Assembly: GCA_902583715.1 (NCBI GenBank)
Contig: CACHXC010000001.1
Span: 83,049 to 147,048, forward strand
Direction of reading: 5' to 3'
DNA: 64,000 nt
Source: an uncultured SAR116 cluster alpha proteobacterium
GTDB taxonomy: Bacteria; Pseudomonadota; Alphaproteobacteria; Puniceispirillales; Puniceispirillaceae
Of this stretch, positions 49,522 to 58,220 are shown in pieces (position 1 is the stretch's first letter; every line of letters starts with the position of its first letter). The notes under the pieces were generated by a model. It saw only the letters and a list, made by a program, of their open reading frames with translations. It had not been told where the DNA came from and made no database searches. Both the position numbers and the translations under genes were made by a program.

Positions 49522-49537
49522 TTGGCATGGTGTTTGC
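49522..49537 (+). promoter_or_regulatory. Near-consensus sigma-54 (-24/-12) promoter candidate
   Basis: The sequence tggcatggtgtttgca matches the sigma-54 consensus TGGCACG-N4-TTGCA in all but one base (T for C), and the invariant GG and GC pairs are ten bases apart as required. Transcription would start about 12 bases downstream (near 49548), leaving a short leader with gaaggagg (49558-49565) ahead of the ATG at 49572. The position is ideal for a promoter of the small orphan gene. It is a motif match only; no activator site was identified. Confidence 0.5.
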
Positions 49538-49571
49538 ATCTCACCTTCTGGAGCTTTTGAAGGAGGCGTAG

Positions 49572-49838
49572 ATGTCAAAAAAAACTGATACCGATGTAAT
49601 GGTAGAAGTGGTCGAGGCCACAATCCGGATTTTAATGGATCATGGCTTTACACGTGATGAGGCGTTGCAACTTATGCTGAGCCAAATTGCCGTGCAGGTC
49701 AGTCCAGAGATAATGCGGCTTGGCGTCACGTTGAGCGAAAACCACCACGAAGATTTTGCCAAGGCAGAATGGGCTGGCGGTGACGAGGCTGTGCAACAAA
49801 AAATTGGTTCCGTTGAATATGCCTTGGGGCCGCTGTAA
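49572..49838 (+). CDS. Small hypothetical protein (88 aa) behind a sigma-54-like promoter
   Basis: I do not recognise a family. The start has a textbook ribosome site (gaaggagg, six bases upstream). The protein is predicted soluble and mostly helical, acidic overall, with 'MVEVVEATIRILMDHGFTRDEALQLMLSQIAVQVSPEIMRLGVTL' as a helical core; no membrane segment or signal peptide. It is a single-gene unit: the OlsF-like gene ends 93 bases upstream and the AcnX pair converges on it from the right. The combination of a near-consensus -24/-12 promoter and a strong ribosome site suggests conditional, high-level expression. Confidence 0.75.
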   Translation: MSKKTDTDVMVEVVEATIRILMDHGFTRDEALQLMLSQIAVQVSPEIMRLGVTLSENHHEDFAKAEWAGGDEAVQQKIGSVEYALGPL

Positions 49839-49848
49839 ATAGGACTGA

Positions 49849-50262
49849 TTAATCAGAAAGCACTCGCACAATACCAACCTTTGGGTCAATTTCTAGCTGT
49901 TGCCCGGTTGTGATAAGCGTGGTGATATCACCATCTTCAAACCGGTCACACATGGTGATGTTGGCCAGCGCTGCACCCTGTACCAAAATTGTGTTGGCCT
50001 GATTAAATAAAATGGCTTTCGGCACAATGTTGCGTGCCGCCATCTCATGCAACATCCAAGCTGTCGCCACACCGCCTTTGGCGGTATTAAGAACCAAAAT
50101 TTTATCCTTGTAAGATTGACCGGCCAGTTTGTGTTGTGGCCGTGAAAATACGCCTTTGATGCGGTCAAGGTCATAGCGTGCTGAAAAATTATCATCAGCA
50201 ACCAGGGCGATGCCGGTTACCTTTGGGCCAACCCCTGTATGGCATTTCAATTCCCTAGTCAT
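49849..50262 (-). CDS. AcnX-type dehydratase, small subunit (DUF126)
   Basis: The 137-residue protein is the DUF126 'swivelling' domain of the AcnX branch of the aconitase superfamily, with 'ALVADDNFSARYDLDRIKGVFSRPQHKLAGQSYKDKILVLNTAKGGVATAWML'. It forms a two-part enzyme with the DUF521 protein encoded just upstream; the two overlap as ATGA. AcnX enzymes characterised so far are cis-3-hydroxy-L-proline dehydratases in bacteria and mevalonate-5-phosphate dehydratases in archaea. The bacterial role is favoured but no proline-metabolism genes lie nearby. Confidence 0.85.
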   Translation of the reverse strand: MTRELKCHTGVGPKVTGIALVADDNFSARYDLDRIKGVFSRPQHKLAGQSYKDKILVLNTAKGGVATAWMLHEMAARNIVPKAILFNQANTILVQGAALANITMCDRFEDGDITTLITTGQQLEIDPKVGIVRVLSD

Positions 50263-51491
50263 TGGATCACCCCCTCAATCGCTGACGCGACACAATCTTC
50301 CATAGTGGCGAGCGCTGGCTTATATCCATAGCCGCCTAAAATATTGACAATTTTTGCCGAATTGCTGAGCAAGCGCACCCAACCATTTGCCTCGCTGATT
50401 TCACGGGCATATTGGTTATAGAAACAGGTGCCCTCCAAAATAGTGCCGCCCGCCGCCTCGATTTGCGCGGCAAACCCCATACGGCGCGCATCACCAATGA
50501 CTTGCGGGGCAGTGCACACAATCACCGGCACTTTAAATGTGGCACCGCGGCACAAACCGGCAAGTTGTTGCATCTCAACGATTGATAGTTGCGGTGCGGC
50601 AAACACGACCACGTCAAGCTTATCGCCGCGACCACTAAAGCCGTCGCTAAGCCGGCTTATATCATCGGCTGTAATTGTTTCGGGACGACATTTATCGCCA
50701 CCGCAATCGGCTAAATTTTGTGCTTCAGGGGTGATGCCGACAAGGTGAAATAACGGCGTTGAACCATAGCTGGCCATCGCCGCACCAAAATGCTTAACTT
50801 CATCCGAGGTTGGACTGCTCTCAATGCCCTCGATCACTGGCACTTCCCAATAGGTTCCGGATTTTTTGCCGATAACGGCACCTAGAATACCCCAGTCGGT
50901 CAGATTTTTTGGCTGTATGGTGACCTGAAAGCGGCGAGTGGCACGCCGATAGCTGTCGAGATGCAAGCCATAGCGCGGTGTTCGCCCAGTCAAGCCGGCA
51001 GCGAGGGCCGATGGTCCGCCCTCAAAATTTGATCGCGCCCCACATACGCTATTGGCATAGATCACCACACCGGTATCTCCAAAGGCCAGATGGTCACCAC
51101 GTACAGGCGGCATGATTGTTTGGTAATTGATACAGGTATTGGTCATCATAATGCCAATGGCCTCGCAAGCGGCTATAAACCGACGTTCAAGTGATGCCAT
51201 CTCTTCGGTCTGGCCAAGTGGTTGGTAATAGGCAAGATCAACACCACGCGGATCCGTGATCATCGGGATCATCACTTTTGTATTGTGGCTGGCTAACCCC
51301 TCGACAAAGGCAACCCCCGCTTCGCCAACAGATTCTGGATCCGCCATCATATGCGCTTGGCTTACCGGTACCATGTCAATCGCGTCAAAAAATGAACCAA
51401 CTTGAATTTGATGGTTGATCGCCCATTGTTGGGCCAGGCCAAAATCGCCATTACGCATGGCGCATTCTTCATCACTGAGTTTCATAACCAT
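50259..51491 (-). CDS. AcnX-type dehydratase, large subunit (DUF521)
   Basis: The 410-residue protein is the DUF521 catalytic part of AcnX, with 'MKLSDEECAMRNGDFGLAQQWAI' at the start, conserved Cys residues for the iron-sulfur cluster ('TCINYQTIMPPVRGDHLAFGD', 'SVCGARSNFEGGPSA') and 'LSDGFSGRGDKLDVVVFAAPQLSI'. In bacteria the best-known member dehydrates cis-3-hydroxy-L-proline to a pyrroline, letting cells use collagen- or plankton-derived hydroxyproline. Two nearby start codons (51491 and 51485) are possible; I keep the first. Coupled to the small subunit by an ATGA overlap. Confidence 0.85.
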   Translation of the reverse strand: MVMKLSDEECAMRNGDFGLAQQWAINHQIQVGSFFDAIDMVPVSQAHMMADPESVGEAGVAFVEGLASHNTKVMIPMITDPRGVDLAYYQPLGQTEEMASLERRFIAACEAIGIMMTNTCINYQTIMPPVRGDHLAFGDTGVVIYANSVCGARSNFEGGPSALAAGLTGRTPRYGLHLDSYRRATRRFQVTIQPKNLTDWGILGAVIGKKSGTYWEVPVIEGIESSPTSDEVKHFGAAMASYGSTPLFHLVGITPEAQNLADCGGDKCRPETITADDISRLSDGFSGRGDKLDVVVFAAPQLSIVEMQQLAGLCRGATFKVPVIVCTAPQVIGDARRMGFAAQIEAAGGTILEGTCFYNQYAREISEANGWVRLLSNSAKIVNILGGYGYKPALATMEDCVASAIEGVIQ

Positions 51492-51661
51492 TCTTTTTTA
51501 ACGCAAATTTTCTCCAGATTAGCGTGATCATTGATTGTGTCACCATAAAACTCTGCTTGTGTGTCCGGCTTCGGTTTTAATGCATGTTATGCTTGATATT
51601 TTTAATCTGCGACCCACCTAATACAAGGCGAGGCACGCTATTATTGAGACCGGAAAACACC

Positions 51662-52033
51662 ATGCTAACAGTTTATTTTGATGGGAAATGCGGGTTATGC
51701 CGCCGTGAAATCGAATATTACAAGCGTGTCGCCCCAGCGGATAGATTTTTATGGTGTGATATTGCCCATGATCCCGCTTCTCTCGCTGATATTAATATTT
51801 CGCAGGCTGATGCATTGCGGCGGCTTCACGCTCGCGATTCTGCTGGCACCCTGTACGTAGGCGTGGCCGCTTTTATTGCGATTTGGCAGCGTTTGAGTTA
51901 TTGGCGGTATCTGGCATTGATCATCAAATCACCATTGTTGCAACCGTTGGCGGCGTTTCTCTATGATCGGTTTGCTGATTACCGTTTTTCGCGTCTTACC
52001 CATTGCCAGATTGCAGCCAGAACAGCCAAATAA
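51662..52033 (+). CDS. DCC-family thiol-disulfide oxidoreductase-like protein (DUF393)
   Basis: The 123-residue protein opens with 'MLTVYFDGKCGLCRREIEYYKR', the DxxCxxC motif that defines the DCC/DUF393 family of predicted thioredoxin-like redox proteins, and has 'GVAAFIAIWQRLSYWRYLA', typical of the family's second half. The biochemical role is not known. I start at ATG 51662, not the ORF-track start, since the family N-terminus begins there. It lies 89 bases before the alpha/beta hydrolase gene on the same strand and may share a transcript. Confidence 0.85.
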   Translation: MLTVYFDGKCGLCRREIEYYKRVAPADRFLWCDIAHDPASLADINISQADALRRLHARDSAGTLYVGVAAFIAIWQRLSYWRYLALIIKSPLLQPLAAFLYDRFADYRFSRLTHCQIAARTAK

Positions 52034-52122
52034 CCAGCTTCTCGCTTGGGGGGCGTCGGTTGGCGGCCATCCACAATACCGTATTGGTGACTGGTATGAA
52101 GATTTAAAGGAGATGGGACACG

Positions 52123-52938
52123 ATGTCGACAATCCAGCCAGGGTATGAAATAGCACCTGATGGCACCGCCTATGAGTATTTGCGCAAACCCAATGCACCA
52201 GTCGTGGTGTTAATCCACGGCTTGGGGTTATGCCGGCATATGTGGCGTGACCATATTGCCGATTTTGCAGCAGATTATCAGGTGTTGAGTTATGATCTTG
52301 TCGGCCATGGTGACAGTGCGGCACCAACCGCGACCACTGATTTATCTCTTTATGCACGGCAATTGCTAGGCTTGCTGGACCATCTGCAAGTTGACACAGC
52401 AGCGGTGGTCGGGTTTTCGATTGGCGGTATGATCAATCGCCGCTTTGCTCTTGATTTTCCAAATCGTTTATTGGCGCTGGCAATTTTGAATTCACCACAT
52501 GACCGCGGCGACAAAGCGCAAGCACTTGTTGAAGAACGCGCCGTGGCAGTGCGGTCAGACGGGGCGATGGCGACGATGGAAGCCGCACTTCAACGTTGGT
52601 TCACCGATGATTTTAGAACATCAAACCCAGATTTTATGGAAACGGTGCGCCAATGGCGCCGGCAAGTTGACCCACAAAGCTATGCAGAAGCGGCGTGGGT
52701 GTTGGCCACTGGTGTGAAAGAGCTCACGCGCCCGGCCACACTGGTGCGCGTGCCAACCATTGTGATCACCAGTGAAAATGACAGTGGAAGCACGCCTGAT
52801 ATGGCCGCAACTATCGCCGCTGAAATTGATCAGGCCGCTATCTGTATTGTGCCTGAATTAAAGCATTTAGGTCTGATCGAACAACCGCAATCATTCACCC
52901 TGCCGGTAATAAATTTTTTTAGAAAGTTAGCATTATGA
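52123..52938 (+). CDS. Alpha/beta hydrolase
   Basis: The 271-residue protein has the alpha/beta-hydrolase fold: oxyanion segment 'VVLIHGLGLCRHMW', nucleophile Ser in GFSIGG, and a late catalytic His in 'PELKHLGLIEQP'. It resembles 3-oxoadipate enol-lactonase-type hydrolases, but that similarity is broad. A ribosome-site-like aaggag lies about ten bases upstream. Its stop overlaps the start of the TPP-enzyme gene as ATGA, so the two act in one operon and possibly one pathway (hydrolysis of an ester, lactone or thioester feeding or following the TPP step). Confidence 0.85.
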   Translation: MSTIQPGYEIAPDGTAYEYLRKPNAPVVVLIHGLGLCRHMWRDHIADFAADYQVLSYDLVGHGDSAAPTATTDLSLYARQLLGLLDHLQVDTAAVVGFSIGGMINRRFALDFPNRLLALAILNSPHDRGDKAQALVEERAVAVRSDGAMATMEAALQRWFTDDFRTSNPDFMETVRQWRRQVDPQSYAEAAWVLATGVKELTRPATLVRVPTIVITSENDSGSTPDMAATIAAEIDQAAICIVPELKHLGLIEQPQSFTLPVINFFRKLAL

Positions 52939-54635
52939 CGTCAGCAACAAAACAAACGCTCTCGGGCGGTCAGGCCGCTGTTGAGGCTTTGAGAAATGAG
53001 AAAACCGAATATGTATTTGGTTTGATTGGCTCTGCCACAATGGAAATGTTTGATGCGTTGTATGATGCGGATGATATTAAATTTATCGGCATCCACGATG
53101 AACGTACCGGCACACATATGGCCGATGGATATGCCCGTGCAAGTGGCAAGGCTGGGGTTGTGCTTGCAGGGCAAAATGGCCCAGGCGCGACAAATTTGGT
53201 AACAGGTTTGGCGCAGGCAAAAGCGGCCTATTCACCGGTAGTGTCAATCGCTGGGGCGCTGTCTTCGGGACATATCTACCGTGATGCGTTCCAGGAAGTG
53301 GATCAACAAGCACTATTTGCCCCGATCACAAAAAAGACATGGACGGTACCGTCACCTGACCGGGTTCCGGAAATTTTCCGTGAGGCCTTTCGCACGGCCT
53401 TAGCACCGCGCCGAGGTCCGGTGCAGATTAATTTGCCACGTGATGCGTTATCTGGTCAGGCGGAATTTGATCGTGACTCACACCCCGAAAATTATCGTAA
53501 TATGAGCCTGCCACAAGCTGGGAGTGAACAGATTGAACAGGCCGCAGCGCTTTTGGCTGGGGCAGACCGCCCAGTGATTGTCGCCGGCGGCGGCATTAAA
53601 AACACAAATGGCGATCACGCCGCTATTGTGCTGGCTGAAAGTTTGAACGCGCCGATCGTGACCTCACCGGGGCATGGCGATGCAATACCGTTCGGACACC
53701 CACTGAATGCCGGGCAGATGGGGCCACGCGGAAATGTGGTTGCGTCGCGTTTGGTAAAGGAAGCTGACGTCATTTTGGCGTTGGGCACGCGCCTTGGGTT
53801 TAATTCAACCTTTTACAGCTATGATAATATCAACAAGGATGCGGCGATCATTCAAATCGAAATTGAACCGACAGCTATTGGCAGATTTTTCCCGGTTGCG
53901 CTTGGTATTTGGGGGGATGCGCCGGGGGCGGCGTGGGCCCTTGCCGCATCCCTTGAAAAAATCCAAAGACGGGCTGCCGCTGATGCATGGACGGAAAGCT
54001 ATAAGGGCGAACGAGCGGCGTTTCTTGCCAAACGTGATGAAGATGCAGTTGAAACTGATCCGATACAGCCATCTGGCCTTTTTAAGGCGTTTCGCCAAGT
54101 GTTCCCAGATGATGCCGCTGTCACATTTGATGCTGGTACATTATGCCTGCAAGGTACGGATGCGCTGCGCTATGTCGGGCCTAAAAGCCTGTTTTCACCG
54201 CTGGATTTTGGCCTTGTTGGTTTCTCCTTTGCCTGTGGACTAGGGGTCAAGCTCGCCATGCCAGAACGGCCAGTGATCAGCCTGATGGGTGATGGCGGGT
54301 TTGGTATGACTGTGTCAGAACTTAGCACCGCCGTTGACTACAATATCAACACCGTGACCGTTGTGATGAATAATGGCTGTTGGGGCGCGGAAAAAGCCTA
54401 TCAACGTGATTTCTTCAACGGCCGCTACATGGGGGCTGATGTGTCCAGTCCGCCATTTGATAAGCTTGCTGAACTCTATGGCGCGGCGGGTTATCGCGCT
54501 GAAAAACTGGTCGACGTACCGGGCGCTATCGAAGCGGCGCTGGCATGTGGAAAACCAGCTGTTGTGGATGTTGCTGTTGATCCGAACGCTTTGTTTAGTT
54601 TCCGCCGCGACAGTTTTAAGCACCGTGGAGGCTGA
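52935..54635 (+). CDS. Thiamine-diphosphate enzyme, Xsc (sulfoacetaldehyde acetyltransferase)-like
   Basis: The 566-residue enzyme has the three TPP-enzyme domains. The N-terminal catalytic Glu lies in HDERTGTHMADGYAR; 'GQNGPGATNLVTG' and 'FQEVDQQALF' follow; the C-terminal TPP motif is MGDGGFGM ... MNNGCWGAEK. The block NNGCWGAEKAYQRDFFNGRY closely resembles the WGAEKKNQVDFYNRRF region I associate with Xsc, which splits sulfoacetaldehyde to sulfite and acetyl phosphate in taurine and isethionate use. No phosphotransacetylase or sulfite-handling gene is adjacent, so acetolactate-synthase-like or other functions remain possible. Coupled to the upstream hydrolase by ATGA. Confidence 0.8.
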   Translation: MTSATKQTLSGGQAAVEALRNEKTEYVFGLIGSATMEMFDALYDADDIKFIGIHDERTGTHMADGYARASGKAGVVLAGQNGPGATNLVTGLAQAKAAYSPVVSIAGALSSGHIYRDAFQEVDQQALFAPITKKTWTVPSPDRVPEIFREAFRTALAPRRGPVQINLPRDALSGQAEFDRDSHPENYRNMSLPQAGSEQIEQAAALLAGADRPVIVAGGGIKNTNGDHAAIVLAESLNAPIVTSPGHGDAIPFGHPLNAGQMGPRGNVVASRLVKEADVILALGTRLGFNSTFYSYDNINKDAAIIQIEIEPTAIGRFFPVALGIWGDAPGAAWALAASLEKIQRRAAADAWTESYKGERAAFLAKRDEDAVETDPIQPSGLFKAFRQVFPDDAAVTFDAGTLCLQGTDALRYVGPKSLFSPLDFGLVGFSFACGLGVKLAMPERPVISLMGDGGFGMTVSELSTAVDYNINTVTVVMNNGCWGAEKAYQRDFFNGRYMGADVSSPPFDKLAELYGAAGYRAEKLVDVPGAIEAALACGKPAVVDVAVDPNALFSFRRDSFKHRGG

Positions 54636-54639
54636 TCGC

Positions 54640-54981
54640 ATGCTGACATGATACGCACTCTTTGAAGGCCGCGTCCGCCCCGGTATGGATAGTGAAATGG
54701 GTGCCTACGTAAATGATGTGCTGGCACCGTTATGTTGGCAACTTGACGGCGCGCAGACGGAGAGGGTTGTGTTTAGTGAAGAATAAGACCTGAATGGCCC
54801 CAGCTACCCGCTTATACTGGCCATCACCTATTCTGATGCGGCGGCGATGGCGCGCGGTTTGGCCAGCCCCGCACGCTATAAGTCACGCGATTTATTGCCC
54901 AATTTTTTTGCCAAATATATTGACAGAAAATTACTACATTATATAATGGAAACAGATAGTTTTATACCAAATCAACACTAA
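54640..54981 (+). pseudogene. Decayed small gene (about 113 codons, two in-frame stops) after the TPP enzyme
   Basis: One frame starting at ATG 54640 stays protein-like to TAA 54979-54981 but is broken by TGA at codon 4 and TAA near codon 50. It reads 'YALFEGRVRPGMDSEMGAYVNDVLAPLCWQL' and then 'YPLILAITYSDAAAMARGLASPARYKSR'. The pattern resembles small ferredoxin-like-fold (EthD/Dabb-type) proteins, but I cannot assign the family firmly. It begins four bases after the TPP-enzyme stop, where a third gene of that operon would lie, so the operon appears to have lost a component. Confidence 0.55.
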
Positions 54982-55009
54982 AATATAAGCATAAATTTGA
55001 CTGTCTTTT

Positions 55010-55459
55010 CTAGCCGCGACCGCGGTATCCAGCAACGCCTTGTTCAGGCACCCATGTCCCAGCTGGTATCTCGCCATATTGCCAGAATACATCAATTGGC
55101 ATGCCGCCGCGCGGGTACCAATATCCGCCGATCCGAAGCCAGCGCGGGGCCAACAACTCAACAAGCTGTTTGCCAATGCCAACCGTGCAAGCCTCATGAA
55201 ATGACTGATGATTACGAAAACTATTTAAATATAGTTTCAGCGATTTTGACTCGACCATCCATTGGTCGGGCACATAATCAATTACAAGATGTGCAAAATC
55301 TGGTTGGGCTGTCACCGGGCATAGCGAAGTAAATTCAGGTTGCACAAAACGCGCGACAAAATTCGTGTCTGAGTGAGGGTTCGGTACCCGCTCAAGTTCG
55401 GCGTCTTCTGGCCGTTGTGGCTGTTGCGACGCTTTGCCAAGTGCTTTTAAATTTTCCAT
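55010..55459 (-). CDS. queF: NADPH-dependent 7-cyano-7-deazaguanine reductase QueF
   Basis: The 149-residue enzyme reduces preQ0 to preQ1 in queuosine synthesis. It has the catalytic Cys in [14 protein letters not shown] with the following Asp, and the QueF NADPH motif ESKSLKLY, then '[37 protein letters not shown]' with the family His/Glu. The length fits the short, unimodular QueF. No other queuosine genes are nearby. It is convergent with the decayed operon to its left and divergent from the flavin oxidoreductase to its right. Confidence 0.95.
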   Translation of the reverse strand: MENLKALGKASQQPQRPEDAELERVPNPHSDTNFVARFVQPEFTSLCPVTAQPDFAHLVIDYVPDQWMVESKSLKLYLNSFRNHQSFHEACTVGIGKQLVELLAPRWLRIGGYWYPRGGMPIDVFWQYGEIPAGTWVPEQGVAGYRGRG

Positions 55460-55729
55460 CTTGCCACCCGTTTCGTGCTGCTGTTGATGTGCCTGATGAA
55501 GGCCTCGGTTTTTCTACACGTTAAATATGTGCATTCCAAGTACCGATCAATGGCCGGACGATTAATTGGGGCACCACAGGCGGTAATGATGTTGTTTGCC
55601 GGCTCGTTTCCACCTAGACTAGCGCCTTGTTATTGGCTGGGCGTTTCTAACCAACCAATGGTGGGATCGCTTTGGTCATCTGCACTATATCTATCATCAA
55701 TGCCAGCCTTACATGTTCAGGAGTTGTTA

Positions 55730-56800
55730 ATGTCTAGTCTTTTGTTTGAACCCATCACTCTGGCCGGCATGACACTGCCAAACCGCATAGTGGTGGCGCC
55801 AATGTGTCAATATTCGGCTGACAATGGCACGATGAATGAGTGGCATATCGCTAATGCTGGATCATTTGCCCGAAGCGGGCCGGGGTTGATCATTTTAGAG
55901 GCAAGTGGTGTCGAAGCGGCTGGCCGCATCACGCATGGATGTGCGGGTCTCTATTCTGATGAAAATGAAGCGGCAATGGCGCGTGTAGTGGCGCTCTGCA
56001 AATCGGTTGGGCATAGTAAAATTGGTGTTCAGTTGGCGCATGCGGGCCGTAAAGCCTCGACACAGCGGCCATGGGAAGGTGGGTCTGCACTATCTGATGG
56101 GGCATGGCAAACATTTGCGCCTTCGGCCATTGCCTTTGATCCTGCATGGCATACGCCGCAAGCCCTTGATGATGATGGTTTGGCACGAATCAAGCAGGCT
56201 TTCGTTACGGCGGCTGAACGTGCGTTAAGAATTGATATGGATGTCATAGAATTACATGCCGCGCATGGCTATTTGCTGCATCAGTTTTTATCGCCACTCA
56301 GCAATCAGCGTGACGATTCTTATGGGGGGTCGCTGGAAAACCGCATGCGGTATCCGTTGGAGATTTTTGATGCCGTGCGCGCGGTGTGGCCACAAGACCG
56401 GCCGTTACTTGTTCGGGTATCTGCAAGCGACTGGGTTGAAGGCGGCTGGGATGTCGAACAAACCGCGTCATTTGCTGAAGCGTTGCAAGACCGGGGGTGT
56501 TCAGCCCTTCATGTGAGCAGTGGTGGCAATTCCCCCTTGCAACAAATTGATATAGGGCCGGGGTATCAGGTTGGATTTGCCGATTTTATCCGGCAACGTG
56601 TCGACATGCCGGTGATCGCTGTTGGCATGATCACTGACCCGTTTCAGGCGGAAACGATTATTCGGGCAGGGCAGGCTGATATGGTGGCCCTGGCACGCGA
56701 ATTTTTGCGTGACCCGCATTGGGTCTGGCGTGCGGCAAAGGCATTGCGTGCAACTAGTTCGGTGCCTCAACAATATCAACGGGCAGTGTCATTTGATTAG
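55730..56800 (+). CDS. Old-yellow-enzyme family NADH:flavin oxidoreductase (YqjM-like)
   Basis: The 356-residue TIM-barrel FMN enzyme has 'LPNRIVVAPMCQYSADNGTMNEWH' with the Cys that tunes the flavin in YqjM-like ('thermophilic-like') enzymes, 'GVQLAHAGRKAST', 'ELHAAHGYLLHQFLSPLSNQRDDSYGGS' and 'MVALAREFLRDPHW'. Such enzymes reduce activated C=C bonds in enals and enones. I start at ATG 55730, with caggag six bases upstream; the ORF-track extension of 85 residues has no family similarity. It stands alone. Confidence 0.92.
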   Translation: MSSLLFEPITLAGMTLPNRIVVAPMCQYSADNGTMNEWHIANAGSFARSGPGLIILEASGVEAAGRITHGCAGLYSDENEAAMARVVALCKSVGHSKIGVQLAHAGRKASTQRPWEGGSALSDGAWQTFAPSAIAFDPAWHTPQALDDDGLARIKQAFVTAAERALRIDMDVIELHAAHGYLLHQFLSPLSNQRDDSYGGSLENRMRYPLEIFDAVRAVWPQDRPLLVRVSASDWVEGGWDVEQTASFAEALQDRGCSALHVSSGGNSPLQQIDIGPGYQVGFADFIRQRVDMPVIAVGMITDPFQAETIIRAGQADMVALAREFLRDPHWVWRAAKALRATSSVPQQYQRAVSFD

Positions 56801-56897
56801 CGGTGTAGATAACTATTTATAGCGAGTAAAAACGTTTGGGGGCGCCAACACCGTTGCCTGAATAGGCTGACAAAAAGACTGCTGGGTAGGGTTTGTC

Positions 56898-58220
56898 TTG
56901 GATGATGCAAAATCATTTGCCGTTTTGTGCCGCGATTGTGGGTCTGCCGGGTTTGTTGGTGCCCCGGACCCGCCTTATGATTGTGTTGTGTGTCACAGCC
57001 GGAATATCCGGTGCCACGCTGAATTATTCGGTTTGACAATTGCGCATATCGATTGCGACGCGTTTTATGCGTCAATTGAAAAGCGTGATAATCCGGATCT
57101 GCTGAACAAACCGGTGATTGTCGGTGGGGGGGACCGCGGCGTTGTTGCTGCCGCCTGTTATATCGCAAGGCAATATGGAGTGCGCTCTGCTATGCCAGCC
57201 TGGCAGGCTTTAAAACGCTGTCCTGATGCGGTTGTGATTAAACCGCGGATGGCACATTACACAAAAATTAGCCGGCAGGTTCGCGACCATATGCTGTCAT
57301 TAACCCCGCTTGTCCAGCCTCTGTCGATTGATGAGGCATTTCTGGATTTGTCCGGCACGCAAAAATACCATAAATGTAGCCCTGCCGAGGCCCTTATCCG
57401 CTTGCAAAAACATATTAATGCCGATGTTGGCATCACCGTTTCGATTGGTCTTGGGCCAAATAAATCGCTCGCCAAAATGGCGTCTGACCGGGATAAACCA
57501 GACGGGTTTTTTGTGATCGGCGCGGCTGAGGCTGAAGCTTGGCTCGCCCCACAACCGGTGTCTGTTCTCTTTGGCATTGGCAAAGCCACGCTGAAAAAAT
57601 TACATGCCGCTGGCTATCACAGCTGTGCTGATCTTGGTGCCGCCGATGAACGTCAATTGACCAAGGTACTGGGAAGTCAGGCGGGGCGGATCATAGCGCT
57701 GGCAAAGGGAATTGACCCACGCCCGGTGACGCCTGAACGCGCCGCTAAATCAGTGTCGAATGAAACGACATTTTCGTGTGATTTGACAGAATTTTCAGAA
57801 TTAGAAGCCGTTTTAGAGAGGTTATGCGGTAAATTAGCGAAACGATTAAAATCTAGCCAGCTCACCGGGGCGACAGTGACCTTGAAGCTGAAGCGATCAG
57901 ATCACCGGATCATCACCCGCGCGCATAGTCTTGAGACACCGACCGATAAGGCGCATATCTTATTTGATATTGGCCGTAGGCTTCTTGTACCGGAAACGCA
58001 AAAATTTATACCGTACAGGCTGTTAGGCATAGGTGTTAGTCATTTAAATCAGGCTAGTTCTAGCTTGTTCCTTGATTTGAATGATGAGGTGAATGACAAG
58101 CGAAACCGGTTAGAAGCGGCGATGGATCATTTGCAAGGCAAACTTGGCGACAGAATCATTCAATCCGGTCGACAATTTTCCCGCCACCGCACCGGCACGC
58201 AAAATGATGATACCGCCTAA
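56898..58220 (+). CDS. dinB: DNA polymerase IV (DinB) with an N-terminal CxxC-CxxC extension
   Basis: The 440-residue Y-family polymerase performs translesion synthesis. The catalytic region has AHIDCDAFYASIE, 'VAAACYIARQYGVRSAMP', 'LSIDEAFLDLSG' and 'VSIGLGPNKSLAKMASDRDKPDGF'. Ahead of it, residues 1-40 carry CRDC (11-14) and CVVC (29-32), a spacing typical of a small zinc ribbon. The start is a TTG at 56898; no ATG or GTG is available upstream before a stop at 56868. The stop codon overlaps the stop of the convergent VOC gene. Confidence 0.93.
   Translation: MDDAKSFAVLCRDCGSAGFVGAPDPPYDCVVCHSRNIRCHAELFGLTIAHIDCDAFYASIEKRDNPDLLNKPVIVGGGDRGVVAAACYIARQYGVRSAMPAWQALKRCPDAVVIKPRMAHYTKISRQVRDHMLSLTPLVQPLSIDEAFLDLSGTQKYHKCSPAEALIRLQKHINADVGITVSIGLGPNKSLAKMASDRDKPDGFFVIGAAEAEAWLAPQPVSVLFGIGKATLKKLHAAGYHSCADLGAADERQLTKVLGSQAGRIIALAKGIDPRPVTPERAAKSVSNETTFSCDLTEFSELEAVLERLCGKLAKRLKSSQLTGATVTLKLKRSDHRIITRAHSLETPTDKAHILFDIGRRLLVPETQKFIPYRLLGIGVSHLNQASSSLFLDLNDEVNDKRNRLEAAMDHLQGKLGDRIIQSGRQFSRHRTGTQNDDTA

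Noticed and set aside
51963-52148. 61-residue ORF between the DUF393 and hydrolase genes
   Set aside because: Its first half is the DUF393 gene in another frame; the rest ('YRIGDWYEDLKEMG') looks faintly protein-like but is too short to support and overlaps the hydrolase start.
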